A stretch of DNA of 64,000 nt from contig CM055096.1 in NCBI GenBank assembly GCA_029204225.1, positions 30,700,557-30,764,556 on the forward strand. The letters are read 5' to 3'. Below are positions 20,507 to 29,650 of this stretch, in pieces. Made by a program: the position numbers and the translations under genes. The stretch's first letter is position 1. Every line of letters starts with the position of its first letter. This DNA comes from Diphasiastrum complanatum. Its lineage: Eukaryota > Streptophyta > Lycopodiopsida > Lycopodiales > Lycopodiaceae. The notes under the pieces were generated by a model. It was not told the origin of the DNA. It saw only the letters and a list, made by a program, of their open reading frames with translations, and ran no database searches.

Positions 20507-22360
20507 TTATTCACTTGGAAGCTCCTCCTCCATCCTAGCATGATCCTTGGCATCAAGATGATTAGTAGCATTATGATCCAAATCACAAGCATGTCCTTCA
20601 TAAAAAATAACATCCCTACTCACTATCACCTTGCTAGTGATGGGATTGAAGACTCTATTACCTTTGCTATTCTCACCATATCTCACAAAGATGCCTTTGA
20701 TGGATGTTGCATCATCCTTCCTTCTCTTATCCAAGGATTGGTGTACATAGCAAGTGGATCCCAAAACTTTGAGATCTTTGAGATTGGGCTTCTCTCCAAA
20801 TAGAGCTTCAAATGGTGTGATTCCTCCAATGGCTTGGTTTGGCAATCTATTGCACAAATAGTTAGCACAAGTTATTGCTTCACCCCAAAATGGTTTGGAT
20901 AGAGAAGCATCTAGCCTTAAGGCCTTAGCACACTCACAAAGAGATCTATTTCTTCTCTCACTCACTCCATTTTGTTGAGGGGTGTATGGACATGACAACT
21001 CCCTCTTTATGCCATTAGAAATACAAAAGTCAATCAACTTATTGGAGATATATTCACCTCCACAACTCCTTAATATCTTAATCTTGGTACTAAGTTGATT
21101 TTCTACCAAAGTCTTAAACTTTACAAAAGAATCAAACACCATTGATTTGCTAGACAAGAGGTACATCCAACAAAATCTAGAATAGTCATCAATGAAGATT
21201 ACATAGTACTTGGCACCACCATTAGACTCATGTGAAAAACTATGAACATCTGAATGGATGAGTTCAAGAGGAGAGTTTGATCTTGATGTAGATCTTGAGA
21301 AGGGTAGCTTGTGAGCCTTTGAGAGGCTGCATGCTTCACATCTCTTCCCACACTTTGACAAATGCTTGGGGAGTCCAACTGCAAGCTCCTTTGTAGCCAT
21401 AGATTCCATGGCTTTGTAGTTGGGGTGGCCCAACCTTTTGTGCCACAGTTCCACCTTTGATAGCTCCACCTTTGCCAAGTTAACACTCTCCACTGCAATA
21501 TTAGCATCAAGCTTAAACAATCTACCTTGCTTAAAGCCTTTGGCTATACATTCATCATTTCTAAGGATAGAACAAACTCCATGCTTAAATTGTACATCTA
21601 GGCCATTATCCATTAACTGGCCAACACTAAGCAAATTCTTGGTTAACTTAGGAACATAAAGAACATTATCTAGATTCATCCTTTTGGATAATCCCACATA
21701 CAAGAGAACTGTTCCTATTCCACTTATCTTACATTCTTGACTACTTGCAGTATAGATTGATCTGTGTAAGTCATTGTAAGAAAGTAAGGTGGAGAATATG
21801 TCCTTTTGATATGTCATGTGGGAACTTGCCCCACTATCAATCCACCAAGAATCATTGGTGTTGCTCTTGGATGATGGTGGTTTGTTGGAAACCATCAAGG
21901 ATGACTCTTCATCCTCCTCTTCCTCCTGATGTGCAATGTTGCTTTGTTTGCTCTCTTGTGCCTTCTTCTTCTTGAGACATTCTGATGCAAAATGTCCTTT
22001 CTTTCCACAGAAAAAACATTTGTACTTGGACTTGTCTTTGATCTTGCCCTTTGAGCTTGAAGCCTCATCCTCCTCCTTGGTCTCCTTGAAGTGCTTCTTC
22101 TTGCCATTGGTCTTCTTCTTGCTTTTGAATGAGAAATTAGCTTTCTCATCACCATCCTGCAGAGAAATAGCATTCATTCTTGCATTGGTATGCAACATCC
22201 TACACTCTTCAGCTACTAATACACTGTGTAGCTTTTCTATAGTAGGCAAAGTTTCTTGGATTGCAAAGCTTTGGGCCAAATTTGAAAAGTCACTCCCTAG
22301 ACCATTAAAGACAATCTGAACAAGCTCAGCATCTTGAATCTTCTCTCCAATGGAAGCTAA
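20507..22360 (-). CDS. Copia-5 gag C-terminus, zinc knuckle, protease and integrase
   Basis: Long open frame (590 codons from 22279, readable from about 22360). Order: gag end (FAIQETLPTIEKL), Lys-rich stretch, knuckle CFFCGKKGHFASEC, protease WWIDSGASSHMTY, pre-integrase LWHKRLGHPNYK and CEACSLSKAH, then integrase with HSDVHSF and FIDDYSRFCW. A 3-nt loss turns LRSDNGGEY into LRSCGGEY, removing the second catalytic Asp. The Glu in GVSERRNR is present. So this copy could not integrate even if expressed. It ends at a TAA just before RT; gag is out of frame upstream. Confidence 0.94.
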   Translation of the reverse strand, partial: LASIGEKIQDAELVQIVFNGLGSDFSNLAQSFAIQETLPTIEKLHSVLVAEECRMLHTNARMNAISLQDGDEKANFSFKSKKKTNGKKKHFKETKEEDEASSSKGKIKDKSKYKCFFCGKKGHFASECLKKKKAQESKQSNIAHQEEEEDEESSLMVSNKPPSSKSNTNDSWWIDSGASSHMTYQKDIFSTLLSYNDLHRSIYTASSQECKISGIGTVLLYVGLSKRMNLDNVLYVPKLTKNLLSVGQLMDNGLDVQFKHGVCSILRNDECIAKGFKQGRLFKLDANIAVESVNLAKVELSKVELWHKRLGHPNYKAMESMATKELAVGLPKHLSKCGKRCEACSLSKAHKLPFSRSTSRSNSPLELIHSDVHSFSHESNGGAKYYVIFIDDYSRFCWMYLLSSKSMVFDSFVKFKTLVENQLSTKIKILRSCGGEYISNKLIDFCISNGIKRELSCPYTPQQNGVSERRNRSLCECAKALRLDASLSKPFWGEAITCANYLCNRLPNQAIGGITPFEALFGEKPNLKDLKVLGSTCYVHQSLDKRRKDDATSIKGIFVRYGENSKGNRVFNPITSKVIVSRDVIFYEGHACDLDHNATNHLDAKDHARMEEELPSE

Positions 22361-22764
22361 CTCCTATTGAGAGACTTGCTTCTAAGCACATAATCCTGTG
22401 CACTCTCATCACTCCTCTTCATGCTTTGTAGAATCTGATTCCTAAGCATGAGAACCCTCGAAGTGTTACTAGACTCATAGATAGATTTTAAAGATTCCCA
22501 AGCCTCTTTAGCACTTTTACATGATGATACTTCCCTCAAAAGATCATTGCTTACATTCATCTTAATACAGTGAAGTGCAAACCTAGACCTCTTCTTGTAT
22601 CTCACTAATTCTTGTGCACCTAGAGGTTCATCTTCATCATCTATTAGAAACTCATAAAGATCCTGAAGCACCATTAGTGACTCCATCCTCACTTTCCAAA
22701 TAGCATAATTGGTAGAATTTAACCTCTCACTAGCTTCTAGAAGGTAGGCTCCCACTGATCCCAT
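22357..22764 (-). pseudogene. Copia-5 gag N-terminus
   Basis: Copia gag (UBN2 type) starting at ATG 22764 (MGSVGAYLLEASERLNSTNY), about 580 bp downstream of the PBS. It contains AIWKVRMESLMVLQDL, LHCIKMNVSNDLL, KEAWESLKSIYESS and LRSKSLN. It ends at a stop at 22357 because of a small frameshift; the homologous reading continues in the frame of the next ORF (ELASIGEKIQDAELVQ). The two together make up a near full-length gag. Confidence 0.92.
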
Positions 22765-23345
22765 CTTACTAGCAAGATTCTACACACAAGATATAGATTT
22801 GTTTGGACCTGAAACTCACAAAGGTTTCTAACTTGCAGTGTTTCACTCAAATGTTGACTTCTAATCTAACAGATGGATTTGTATTCACAGTTCTATCACT
22901 CCCTCACAAGCTGGAATGAAGATAAAATGAGATGAAAACTACACTCAAGCAAATCTTGCCAATCTTGGCTATTCTTGGACAAAAACTGACTCTATCTCTC
23001 TCATTCACTTTGATGTACTTTCAAGACCTGGTTTCCACTTTAAGAAGGTTTGAAATCAGCCTAGATTAATTAGTTTTCATGAAACAAATTCAAAATTAAT
23101 CAATGCCAAGTGATCTTGGTAGCTTATTCTAGGATTTTCTATGTTCCAATGAATATGGGTTATTAAATGCTGGTTCAGAGATGCCCACATGTGTGAACAG
23201 TATGGATTTTTATCCTAAAAAAGTTTGGGATCAAATCCCCTCACCAAAACCTGGATACCAGCTCGCCCTTCCAATACTAGCTTTTTGCACCAAAACCTGC
23301 TAAAACTGGATTAGATTCAAACACAGATCAATGGCCTTGTACTTG

Positions 23346-23357
23346 GCTCTGATACCA
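23346..23357 (-). other. Copia-5 primer-binding site (tRNA-iMet)
   Basis: The minus strand reads TGGTATCAGAGC directly after the 5' LTR. The 580-bp stretch between it and gag is the leader; it contains a CACATGTGTG motif near 23186. Confidence 0.95.
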
Positions 23358-24049
23358 TGTGAAAAGTATAGTACTAAGGACCACCTTATGGATCTTTGAA
23401 TGATCCACAAGGTGATTGTATGCTTGTTAAACAATCTATCAGAAACTAGTCATCAGAAAACAAGATCTAGTTTAGCAGCTTGATAGGAAACAAGTAGAGA
23501 CAATCAAAGCATTGATCAAATAGTCTAATCCAACTCCACACGTGTGGAAATAAGGCTATAGTACGGCCTGTAGACAGTGTTTACAAAGTGCCAAAGCTGG
23601 GTTTCATTGGAAAAATAGAGTAATCACCATACAATGAGAGGAAACTCGAGTTTCTCCTTGAGGCTCCAAAAAGTTTTTATCTTCTCACTATGGAGAATGG
23701 AAATACATAGTAAAACACACTTCCTTTGCAAAGTTAGGTGAAAATCCAGCATGTAATAAGGAAGTAGACTCCACTTTCTTGCCCTAATGTAAAAACCCTA
23801 GCCTAGATCCAAGAGTCATGCTTGGTAGGTGCATGGTAGGTACAAATCTCATCATAAATCATGGTCTAGATCCTACAAAGTAGGAATCACTACCAAATAG
23901 ACACAACCACTTCTCTTGACTCGTGGTAACCTACTTTAGGTGTGTATGTACAAGTGGCACTTTGGCCATTCAAGTAACCAACAAACAATATTGACAAAAT
24001 GTACAATATTCTACATGGCTAGATTTGCCAATGTAGGCAATTTTTCACA
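23358..24049 (-). repeat. Copia-5 5' LTR
   Basis: 692 bp with 8-bp terminal inverted repeats TGTGAAAA/TTTTCACA. The outer edge is fixed because gypsy RT resumes exactly beyond it. It carries the perfect 14-bp palindrome TCCACACGTGTGGA at 23535-23548. No 3' partner survives here, but the Copia-12 LTR shares the TGTGAAAAA terminus. Confidence 0.88.
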
Positions 24050-24935
24050 GTTTTTAGTTGATGAATAGACACAAAAGTCATCCATAAAAATTTCTAAAAA
24101 CTTTCTTAAAATTTTTTGCAAAATATTTGTCATCATACGTTGGAATGTGGCATGTGCATTACAAAGACCAAAGGGCATTCGCGTATATGCATACGTCCCC
24201 CAATCAGTGGTGAAAGTAGTTTTGGATCTATCTTCCTCTTTTATAAAAACTTGGTTATAACCTGAGAATCCATCTAAAAAACTATAACATTCATGTCCTG
24301 CTACCTGGTCAAGAATAGTATCTGCAGGATGATAATCTTTTGTTGTGGCAGCATTTAGTTTTCTAAAATCCTGACAAACTCTAATCTTGCTCGTCTTCTT
24401 CTTAGGTACTATAACTATTGGTGACAACCACTCACTGCTTAGAACAGGATATATAATACCTGCTCTAAGACATCTATCTAATTCGTCTTTTACTACTAAG
24501 GAGTACTTTGGATTCAATCTATATTGGCGCTGCCTAACAGGTATTGTTCCATGAATGAGATCTATTCTATGTTCACCCCATTTAACTGGTATACCTATTA
24601 AATCATCCATCGACCAAGCAAACACATTTTGGTATTTTTGAAGAAGCAATATATACTCTTCACGTTATTGGTCCGATTGGTGTTTATATAGATTCAAAGT
24701 CTTACCTTTATTGAATTCTATTTCTACATAATCTGTTTTATCTACCATCCCCTCGGTCAGACTTGCTCTGGTTCCACCCATAACTTCTCTCGACTCGGAT
24801 GTTGTCGGTATGTCTACTTCCTCATCAATCTCATAGCATTCTATGAAATTGATCCATGATTCAGCAGGTCTAGCTAACTCCTCACCCCATTTCAAAAGGT
24901 GACCCCCTATTGGACTGGCTGTGAGAATACCTGAA
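24050..24935 (-). pseudogene. Gypsy-3 RT, interrupted
   Basis: The frame 24895-24665 links the second protease to RT. 24649-24050 is the RT: KYQNVFAWSMDDLIGIP, HRIDLIHGTIPVRQRQYRL, IVIVPKKKTSKIRVCQDFRKLN, DGFSGYNQVFI, MPFGLCNAHATFQRMM and the active-site block IFMDDFCVYSS. A single stop separates the two frames near 24660. RT breaks after VYSSTKN where the Copia-5 LTR begins, so the rest of RT, RNase H and the first part of integrase are lost. Confidence 0.93.
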
Positions 24936-24939
24936 AATA

Positions 24940-25335
24940 ATATCTGTTTGGTAGACCAATTTATAATAGCATCTGCTTGATATAATCATGGTCTTCCAAA
25001 TAATATCGAATAAGGTGGTGTATCTACTAGATTTATGACAAGGAAATTCATAACAAACGTCTCTGTCTCTATAACTACGTTAATACCTTTTAGCTTGCTT
25101 ACTAATATACATTTAGTCGCGTCTGCTAAATGGATTTCGTGATAAGTGATAGGCTGTATCTGGTTTTCTAATCCTGATTCTTTAACCATTGTTTTCGTTA
25201 CTAGGTTGATACTAGATCTTGAGTCTATTAGTATTCTATCTATGGTCTGATCTCCTATGATCGCACTAATCTCTGGAACTCCACAATCTCCTCTATCTAC
25301 ATATTCTACTCTATTATTGTATGCATGTATTCTAA
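24940..25335 (-). pseudogene. Gypsy-3 second retropepsin-like domain
   Basis: Aspartic-protease-like domain directly upstream of RT. From 25335: VPEISAIIGDQTIDRILIDS, the active-site region IDSRSSINL (Gly of the D-S/T-G triad is Arg), HEIHLADATKCILVSKLKG, VIETETFVMNFLVINL, then YSILFGRP, a TGA in place of Trp, LYQADAIINW. The fold motifs are those of gypsy retropepsins, but the Gly to Arg change should hamper catalysis. A second, better-preserved active-site motif lies ~500 bp upstream. Confidence 0.8.
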
Positions 25336-25514
25336 CCTCTCCCCTTCCTCAGTCCCTACTAACTAAAGCCCTTCTTCCTCCGAAGTATAGCTTGAGGAAG
25401 ATGTAGGTGTCTCACCTTCATACTTATCTTTTTCCCATGATATGGAAATTCTTTTATGACTTTTTCATGTCGGTGTCTCCATCCGGTCTCTGAAGGTAAT
25501 CTCCTTTTTCTTCT

Positions 25515-25850
25515 AGTGGGTTATAACATCGGCCTGATAGAGCCATGGTCATCCTAATAACACTCTATATGACGATTGTCTCGTAGTTTTTAATATTATA
25601 AAATCCATAAGAAACTTATGGTCTCCAATATAACTGTAACCTGAGATAGTTCTCCTAGTGGTGATCTTCTAGTTGCATCGGCTTACCTTAAATGTCTTAA
25701 AGTGGGTGCTATTCTATGATGAATGCCTAATTCGTATGTTGTTTCTTCAGTCATTATATTTACACTAGATCCGGAATCTATGGATACATTATCTAAGATG
25801 CAGCCATTAATTACTACTTGAATCTCTGTTTGGCCTTCATCACTCCTATG
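25515..25850 (-). pseudogene. Gypsy-3 first retropepsin-like domain
   Basis: From 25850 on the minus strand: EIQVVINGCILDNVSIDSGS, with an intact DSG triad in IDSGSSVNIMTEE, then a stop, ADATRRSPLGELSQVTVILE, a frameshift, LMDFIILK and YRVLLG, a TGA stop for Arg (CGA to TGA), PWLYQADVI. It parallels the 24940-25335 domain block by block (IDSxSSxN, ADAT, ET..F, M.F, LxG.PWLYQAD.I). Both sit in the same order and strand, so the protease region is present twice. Decayed by one frameshift and two stops. Confidence 0.8.
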
Positions 25851-26185
25851 TTGACTACTGGTAGCTGTGCTTTTCTTCTCTTTTTATTTTGCAAAAATTG
25901 CTTAATTTCTTTTTTATAATATTGGTTATCGTCTAATAACTGTTTAAAATTTATATTGGGCATTCTAGAAACAAGGTCTTTGACAATATTATAAGAATGG
26001 TTTCTAAGTAGCGACAGATGTCTAGGTATCTCGCTACTTATAACTAGATCTAAAAATGTCACTTTTTTAACTTTTCTAGTTTCTTCATCTAAAAGCTTCT
26101 TAGCTTCTGAACTAATATCAACATCATAATGCTTTCCATTAGACTTATCAAGCTTTAATTCTTTATTACTAGAAATTTTTACTAA
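25814..26185 (-). pseudogene. Gypsy-3 linker between nucleocapsid and protease
   Basis: Open frame 26062-25814 (82 codons) with a helical, Lys/Asn-rich sequence (SSEIPRHLSLLRNHSYNIVK; NKKRRKAQLPVVNIGVMKA). It overlaps the start of the first protease in another frame, so a frameshift lies near 25830. It is probably the normal polyprotein spacer before protease; no catalytic motif is seen. Confidence 0.55.
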
Positions 26186-26938
26186 CTATTCTACGACCTT
26201 CGCTTTTTCTGTCGCATTTTTCGTAGTTTTCGCAATTTTTGTCTTAGTTTTCTTCTTATCTTTAAGAGTTAAAGAATCTTTACTACGTCTTGTAGTTACT
26301 TTATTCACTTTTTCCTCTAAATCTGGCCATTGATGATCTTGATCTAATAATTCAGACTCTACTTCTATCCTCCGAACTATCATGTCAGTGTTAGTCTTAG
26401 ATGGCCAAAGGTCATCTTCCCTAGGCGAGTTTACAAACCTTGGTGGCTGTTGTGGCTGAGGACATTCAGCAATGACATGCCCTTCGCCTTTACAGTTAGC
26501 ATAAAGCGACACATATCTTGCTGATCTCCTGGGTTCAGGGCAATCATGCGAATAGTGACCCGGGGCTCCGCAATTGTAGCACGAACCCCTCACTCTGGTT
26601 GGTGGAGTGGAATCTCGTGTTCCGCCCCTTCGCAAAATAGTGTACTGTTGACCAGTACGATGTCTCGGTATCATAGTTTTTTGGTTAGTAGGAGTTGCAG
26701 TATAAGCTACCTCCTCATGATTATTAATCGGACAAAGGAATAGTTCCTCTTCTAAATAATTAGTCTGTAAACTGGGACAGTTGGTCTTAGAATGACCTTC
26801 CTTCCCACACGCGGTACACCAAACATTGGCGTTAGGCTTCACTTTCTTTCGCTTGGCTTTAACATCAGATATTTGGACCTTTTGCCTTATTTTAAAACGT
26901 CTAATGAAGGCTTGAAAAAAACTACCAAATGAAAGCAT
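26186..26938 (-). pseudogene. Gypsy-3 nucleocapsid with CCHC zinc knuckles
   Basis: Open frame of 250 codons. Knuckle 1 CTACGKEGHSKTNC, knuckle 2 CYNCGAPGHYSHDC, and a third, YANCKGEGHVIAEC, whose first Cys is Tyr. A highly basic Lys/Thr tail follows. CCHC knuckles bind element RNA for packaging. Three knuckles in a gag is more than the usual one or two of plant gypsy. The frame is separated from upstream gag (27191) by about 250 bp of frame-broken sequence. Confidence 0.85.
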
Positions 26939-27190
26939 GATTAGGAACAGAAATTGAAATATGATATAGAAGTTACTAAATTCCTAGCATCGATTCTTAA
27001 TCTTTATGAATTATTAGACAATTCTGCTCGTAGTTGGTGGACAATCAATTGAAATAGACTACTATTGTTATGACTTATAGAAAAACTTTTCTTCAACAAT
27101 TTACAACCATCATTATTGTTATTTACCAAAAAAGAAATCATTGATCATTGATTATATTCTGTTTATTGATTTTATCTTCCATTTGTTTTA

Positions 27191-27560
27191 TCACATTTCG
27201 GAAGACATATCCTTTATTTTTTCACTCATTTCTCTTGTTAACAACTCAACACTTTTTCTTAATGGATCCATCTTTTTGGATTTCTCCATTCTTTTATTTC
27301 TTTCTAAGTTCCTATTCTTAGTTTTCCTATAACAATATTCTTCTTTCGATGAAGAAGAATAAGATGAATACTCAGAAGATTCTTCCATATCCACTGAATT
27401 AGATTCTGATTCAGACTCAGTAGATGTTTCAGATTCTTCTGTTCGTTTAAATTTGTGTTTGTTACTACTTTTTCTTTCATTTCTCCGTCTGCAAGAAATT
27501 CGAGAGGTTTCGTAATTCTCGGCAGAGGCAATGACATCTTCCAAAGAAGTCATCAAACCC
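27191..27560 (-). pseudogene. Gypsy-3 gag, charged C-terminal region
   Basis: Open frame 27556-27191 (121 codons): a short helical start (SLEDVIASAENYETSR), then Arg/Lys-rich, then Glu/Ser-rich blocks, then a basic helix. It follows the capsid frame after a stop or frameshift at about 27560. Low complexity limits assignment; position and strand make it gag. Confidence 0.7.
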
Positions 27561-27562
27561 TA

Positions 27563-28348
27563 TCAACAATGACGATCCATTTTCTTAGGCAAACCACCCA
27601 AGAACCATTCATTTTGCATAGGAACTGGATACTGGGCTCCTAACTTTCCTATTAAATTCTTAACCCTACGAGTATATTTCCTAAGTGATTCCTTTGGCTT
27701 TTTTTCAATAGAATTAAGCCGAGCCAACAATCTAGTGGAATATCCTATCTCTCTAAACTGTTGAAGGAATGCTGCTTTTAAAGCGTTCCAAGTATTAACT
27801 GTTTTCGGTACTAATTGACTGTACCAAATCCTAGCCTGCTTCCGCAGAAGACCTGACAAAATTCTAACTTTATCCTCGTCCGTCTGCTCTTTGTTTGCTA
27901 TGGTAATGGATTCAAATTGCGACATATAACTATCCGCATCTTCAGATGATGATCCCTTAAAGAAATCATATTTGATTTTTGTAAATGTGGGTGGTGCTGG
28001 ATTAGCCATATTAACAGATGGTGGTGAATTAGATGAACTTGGAGGATCTGAATCTAAACTTCGCTCGGACAAAGAGTCTGAATTTGGTTCGGAAGTAGAA
28101 TCAGACGAATCTGATTTAGGTGAATCTGTAGAACTTGGTGTTTCAACAGATCTTTTCTCAAATGAATCTACAAATGCTGTAGTAGCATGTAAAAGATCAT
28201 TAAACGCTTCGGGTATTAATCTTGCTCTAACTGGTGAGTTTTGCAAATTCTGCAAATACAAATCTCTAGTCTTCCTATATGCTTCTAAACGCTGTGCACG
28301 CTCTAAACGTTTCTGTTCAATAATTGTTTGAGAGTATGTTCTTGGCAT
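27563..28348 (-). CDS. Gypsy-3 gag capsid region
   Basis: Open frame of 261 codons. Start ATG at 28348 (MPRTYSQTIIEQKRLERAQR) lies ~65 bp from the PBS, which supports it as the natural Gag-Pol start. Residues ~65-110 are Ser/Asp-rich. From ~125 the Retrotrans_gag capsid fold is readable: DFFKGSSSEDADSYMSQFES, DEDKVRILSGLLRKQARIWY, WNALKAAFLQQFREIGYSTR, ESLRKYTRRVKNLIGKLG and the late FLGGL. It would assemble the particle. The frame ends at 27563 by a stop. Confidence 0.9.
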   Translation of the reverse strand: MPRTYSQTIIEQKRLERAQRLEAYRKTRDLYLQNLQNSPVRARLIPEAFNDLLHATTAFVDSFEKRSVETPSSTDSPKSDSSDSTSEPNSDSLSERSLDSDPPSSSNSPPSVNMANPAPPTFTKIKYDFFKGSSSEDADSYMSQFESITIANKEQTDEDKVRILSGLLRKQARIWYSQLVPKTVNTWNALKAAFLQQFREIGYSTRLLARLNSIEKKPKESLRKYTRRVKNLIGKLGAQYPVPMQNEWFLGGLPKKMDRHC

Positions 28349-28413
28349 GCATTACATGAGGAAGATTCGTAGATGTAATACACTTAAAAATATTGCAAAA
28401 GGTGAAATTCATC

Positions 28414-28431
28414 TCCCCGGCAATGGCGCCA
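28414..28431 (-). other. Gypsy-3 primer-binding site (tRNA-Asp)
   Basis: The minus strand reads TGGCGCCATTGCCGGGGA, complementary to the 3' end of plant tRNA-Asp with one mismatch (A for G), five bases inside the 5' LTR end. tRNA-Asp priming is known from Athila/Tat-type plant gypsy elements. Confidence 0.9.
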
Positions 28432-28436
28432 AATTA

Positions 28437-29458
28437 TGTGGTGGCCTAGTCATTATAGAATATCACAAAAATCAATGAATTACGTAGTATAAAAGGTTTG
28501 ATCGTTCTCCAAGAGAGAGAATAATCTCATTTTTTGCATGGTAAATGTATGTATGATGATAAACAGACTAGAGTGTATAAAGTTCACGATGAATACTACA
28601 GCGACATAATTGGTTATCCAAAGATATTTGGGTAAATTGGCATCCAGGAACACCAATGATGAAACGATTTGGTCAAGGTCTGTAATTGTAAGAATAACTT
28701 TATCTTTCAGGCTCTTTAGACATCAGGAAAACAGTCAGAACTTACAGCAACTAGCAATTAGTTTCATCAAGCAGAATACATTAGCTAAAAGTTCTTCTTA
28801 ATCAAACATAGAGAATTAGTTTTTATCGCAGGAAGCAAACAAGACAGAGCCTCAATCAATCCCATTATCTAAACACATAGCTCATTCAGAGTTGAAGGAG
28901 TTTCTGCTAAAAGTTATGTTTAACCGCTTCGGCTAATTCTCTGTGCACATTAGTCAGAATTATTACTTGCTGGTGTCGCTTGAAAATCCATGTTAGAGTA
29001 ACTGAAATTCAGTATGACTTAAGAAATGTGTGTGACACAAATAGAACAGTATCACAATCAATCACAGATCATGCAGAGTGAGTTCGCACAAATGATAAGA
29101 AGTAATTATGTGAGAGATAACAGAAGGAAAGAATGTTCAAGCTATAAGAACTTGCTCTTCGCTCTCTATTGATACTCAGCTCTGCGTAAAAATGCGTATG
29201 TACAATGGCACGTAGTGCTATCCTTATAGGAATGTTCTTCAGCCTCAATGTCGCTTACGAACCGTCAAATGTCGGTTCTGAACTTCTATTGCGTCTCTTT
29301 AGAACGTCGCAACTTCTACTCAAAATATGAATTTACAAAGTGCGAAATAGGCCTTTACATGTATTTAGGCACTATAGCACATTTTATATATATGGAAATT
29401 GAAATTTTTTTACAATATATGACAAAATTTGGATAATGTGAGATCATAAGACTCCACA
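28437..29458 (-). repeat. Gypsy-3 5' LTR (right)
   Basis: 1022 bp, partner of 15332-16346, ending ACTCCACA at 29458. The inner end is five bases from the PBS. Differences from the left LTR are mainly transitions, several at CpG. Confidence 0.95.
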
Positions 29459-29650
29459 AGCAATTAGCCAGAGCTTGGTTTTAGAGGATCAACGGTAAGG
29501 CAAATCGTGTATATAAACTCCATAAGGCACTTCATGGCCTAAAGCAATCAGCCAGAGCATATCGCTACTTCTCAAGCTACTAAAGAAGTAGTATGGTTGA
29601 GAAATGTGCTATAAGATAGAAAAACACTTGATAGGTCGATTTTTTATGGT
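29459..29650 (+). pseudogene. Copia-4 RT/RNase H scraps, right of Gypsy-3
   Basis: Continues the copia copy cut by Gypsy-3. It first reads QLARAW, then a second copy of the RT motif (KANRVYKLHKALHGLKQSAR) that also stands left of the insertion, then an RNase H piece (ATSQATKEVVWLRNVL). Stops and frame changes are frequent. The repeated GLKQ segment shows the host copy was already rearranged or duplicated. Confidence 0.75.

Larger units (their letters stand above)
19110..24049 (-). mobile_element. Copia-5: copia element nested in Gypsy-3, 3' end lost
   Basis: Minus-strand Ty1/copia with 5' LTR (23358-24049), PBS (23346-23357), gag, and a nearly continuous pol down to mid RNase H. It sits inside Gypsy-3 RT just after VYSSTKN. 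Its RNase H C-terminus, PPT and 3' LTR are missing: the sequence runs at about 19110 straight into Gypsy-3 integrase. One deletion therefore removed the end of Copia-5 and the RNase H plus most of the integrase of Gypsy-3. It is one family with Copia-12 (LTR start TGTGAAAAA). Confidence 0.93.
15332..29458 (-). mobile_element. Gypsy-3: large Ty3/gypsy element with nested Copia-5
   Basis: Element of about 14.1 kb including a nested copia. LTRs at 15332-16346 and 28437-29458 begin TG and end CA. The target duplication is aacaa (15327-15331) versus agcaa (29459-29463), one mismatch. Minus-strand order: PBS for tRNA-Asp, gag, CCHC knuckles, two protease-like domains, RT, [Copia-5], integrase C-terminus, 3' ORF, PPT, LTR. 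tRNA-Asp priming, the FMDDF RT motif and a 3' ORF suggest the non-chromoviral Athila/Tat branch (inference). RNase H and the integrase core are missing at the Copia-5 junction. All frames have stops or shifts. Confidence 0.93.
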
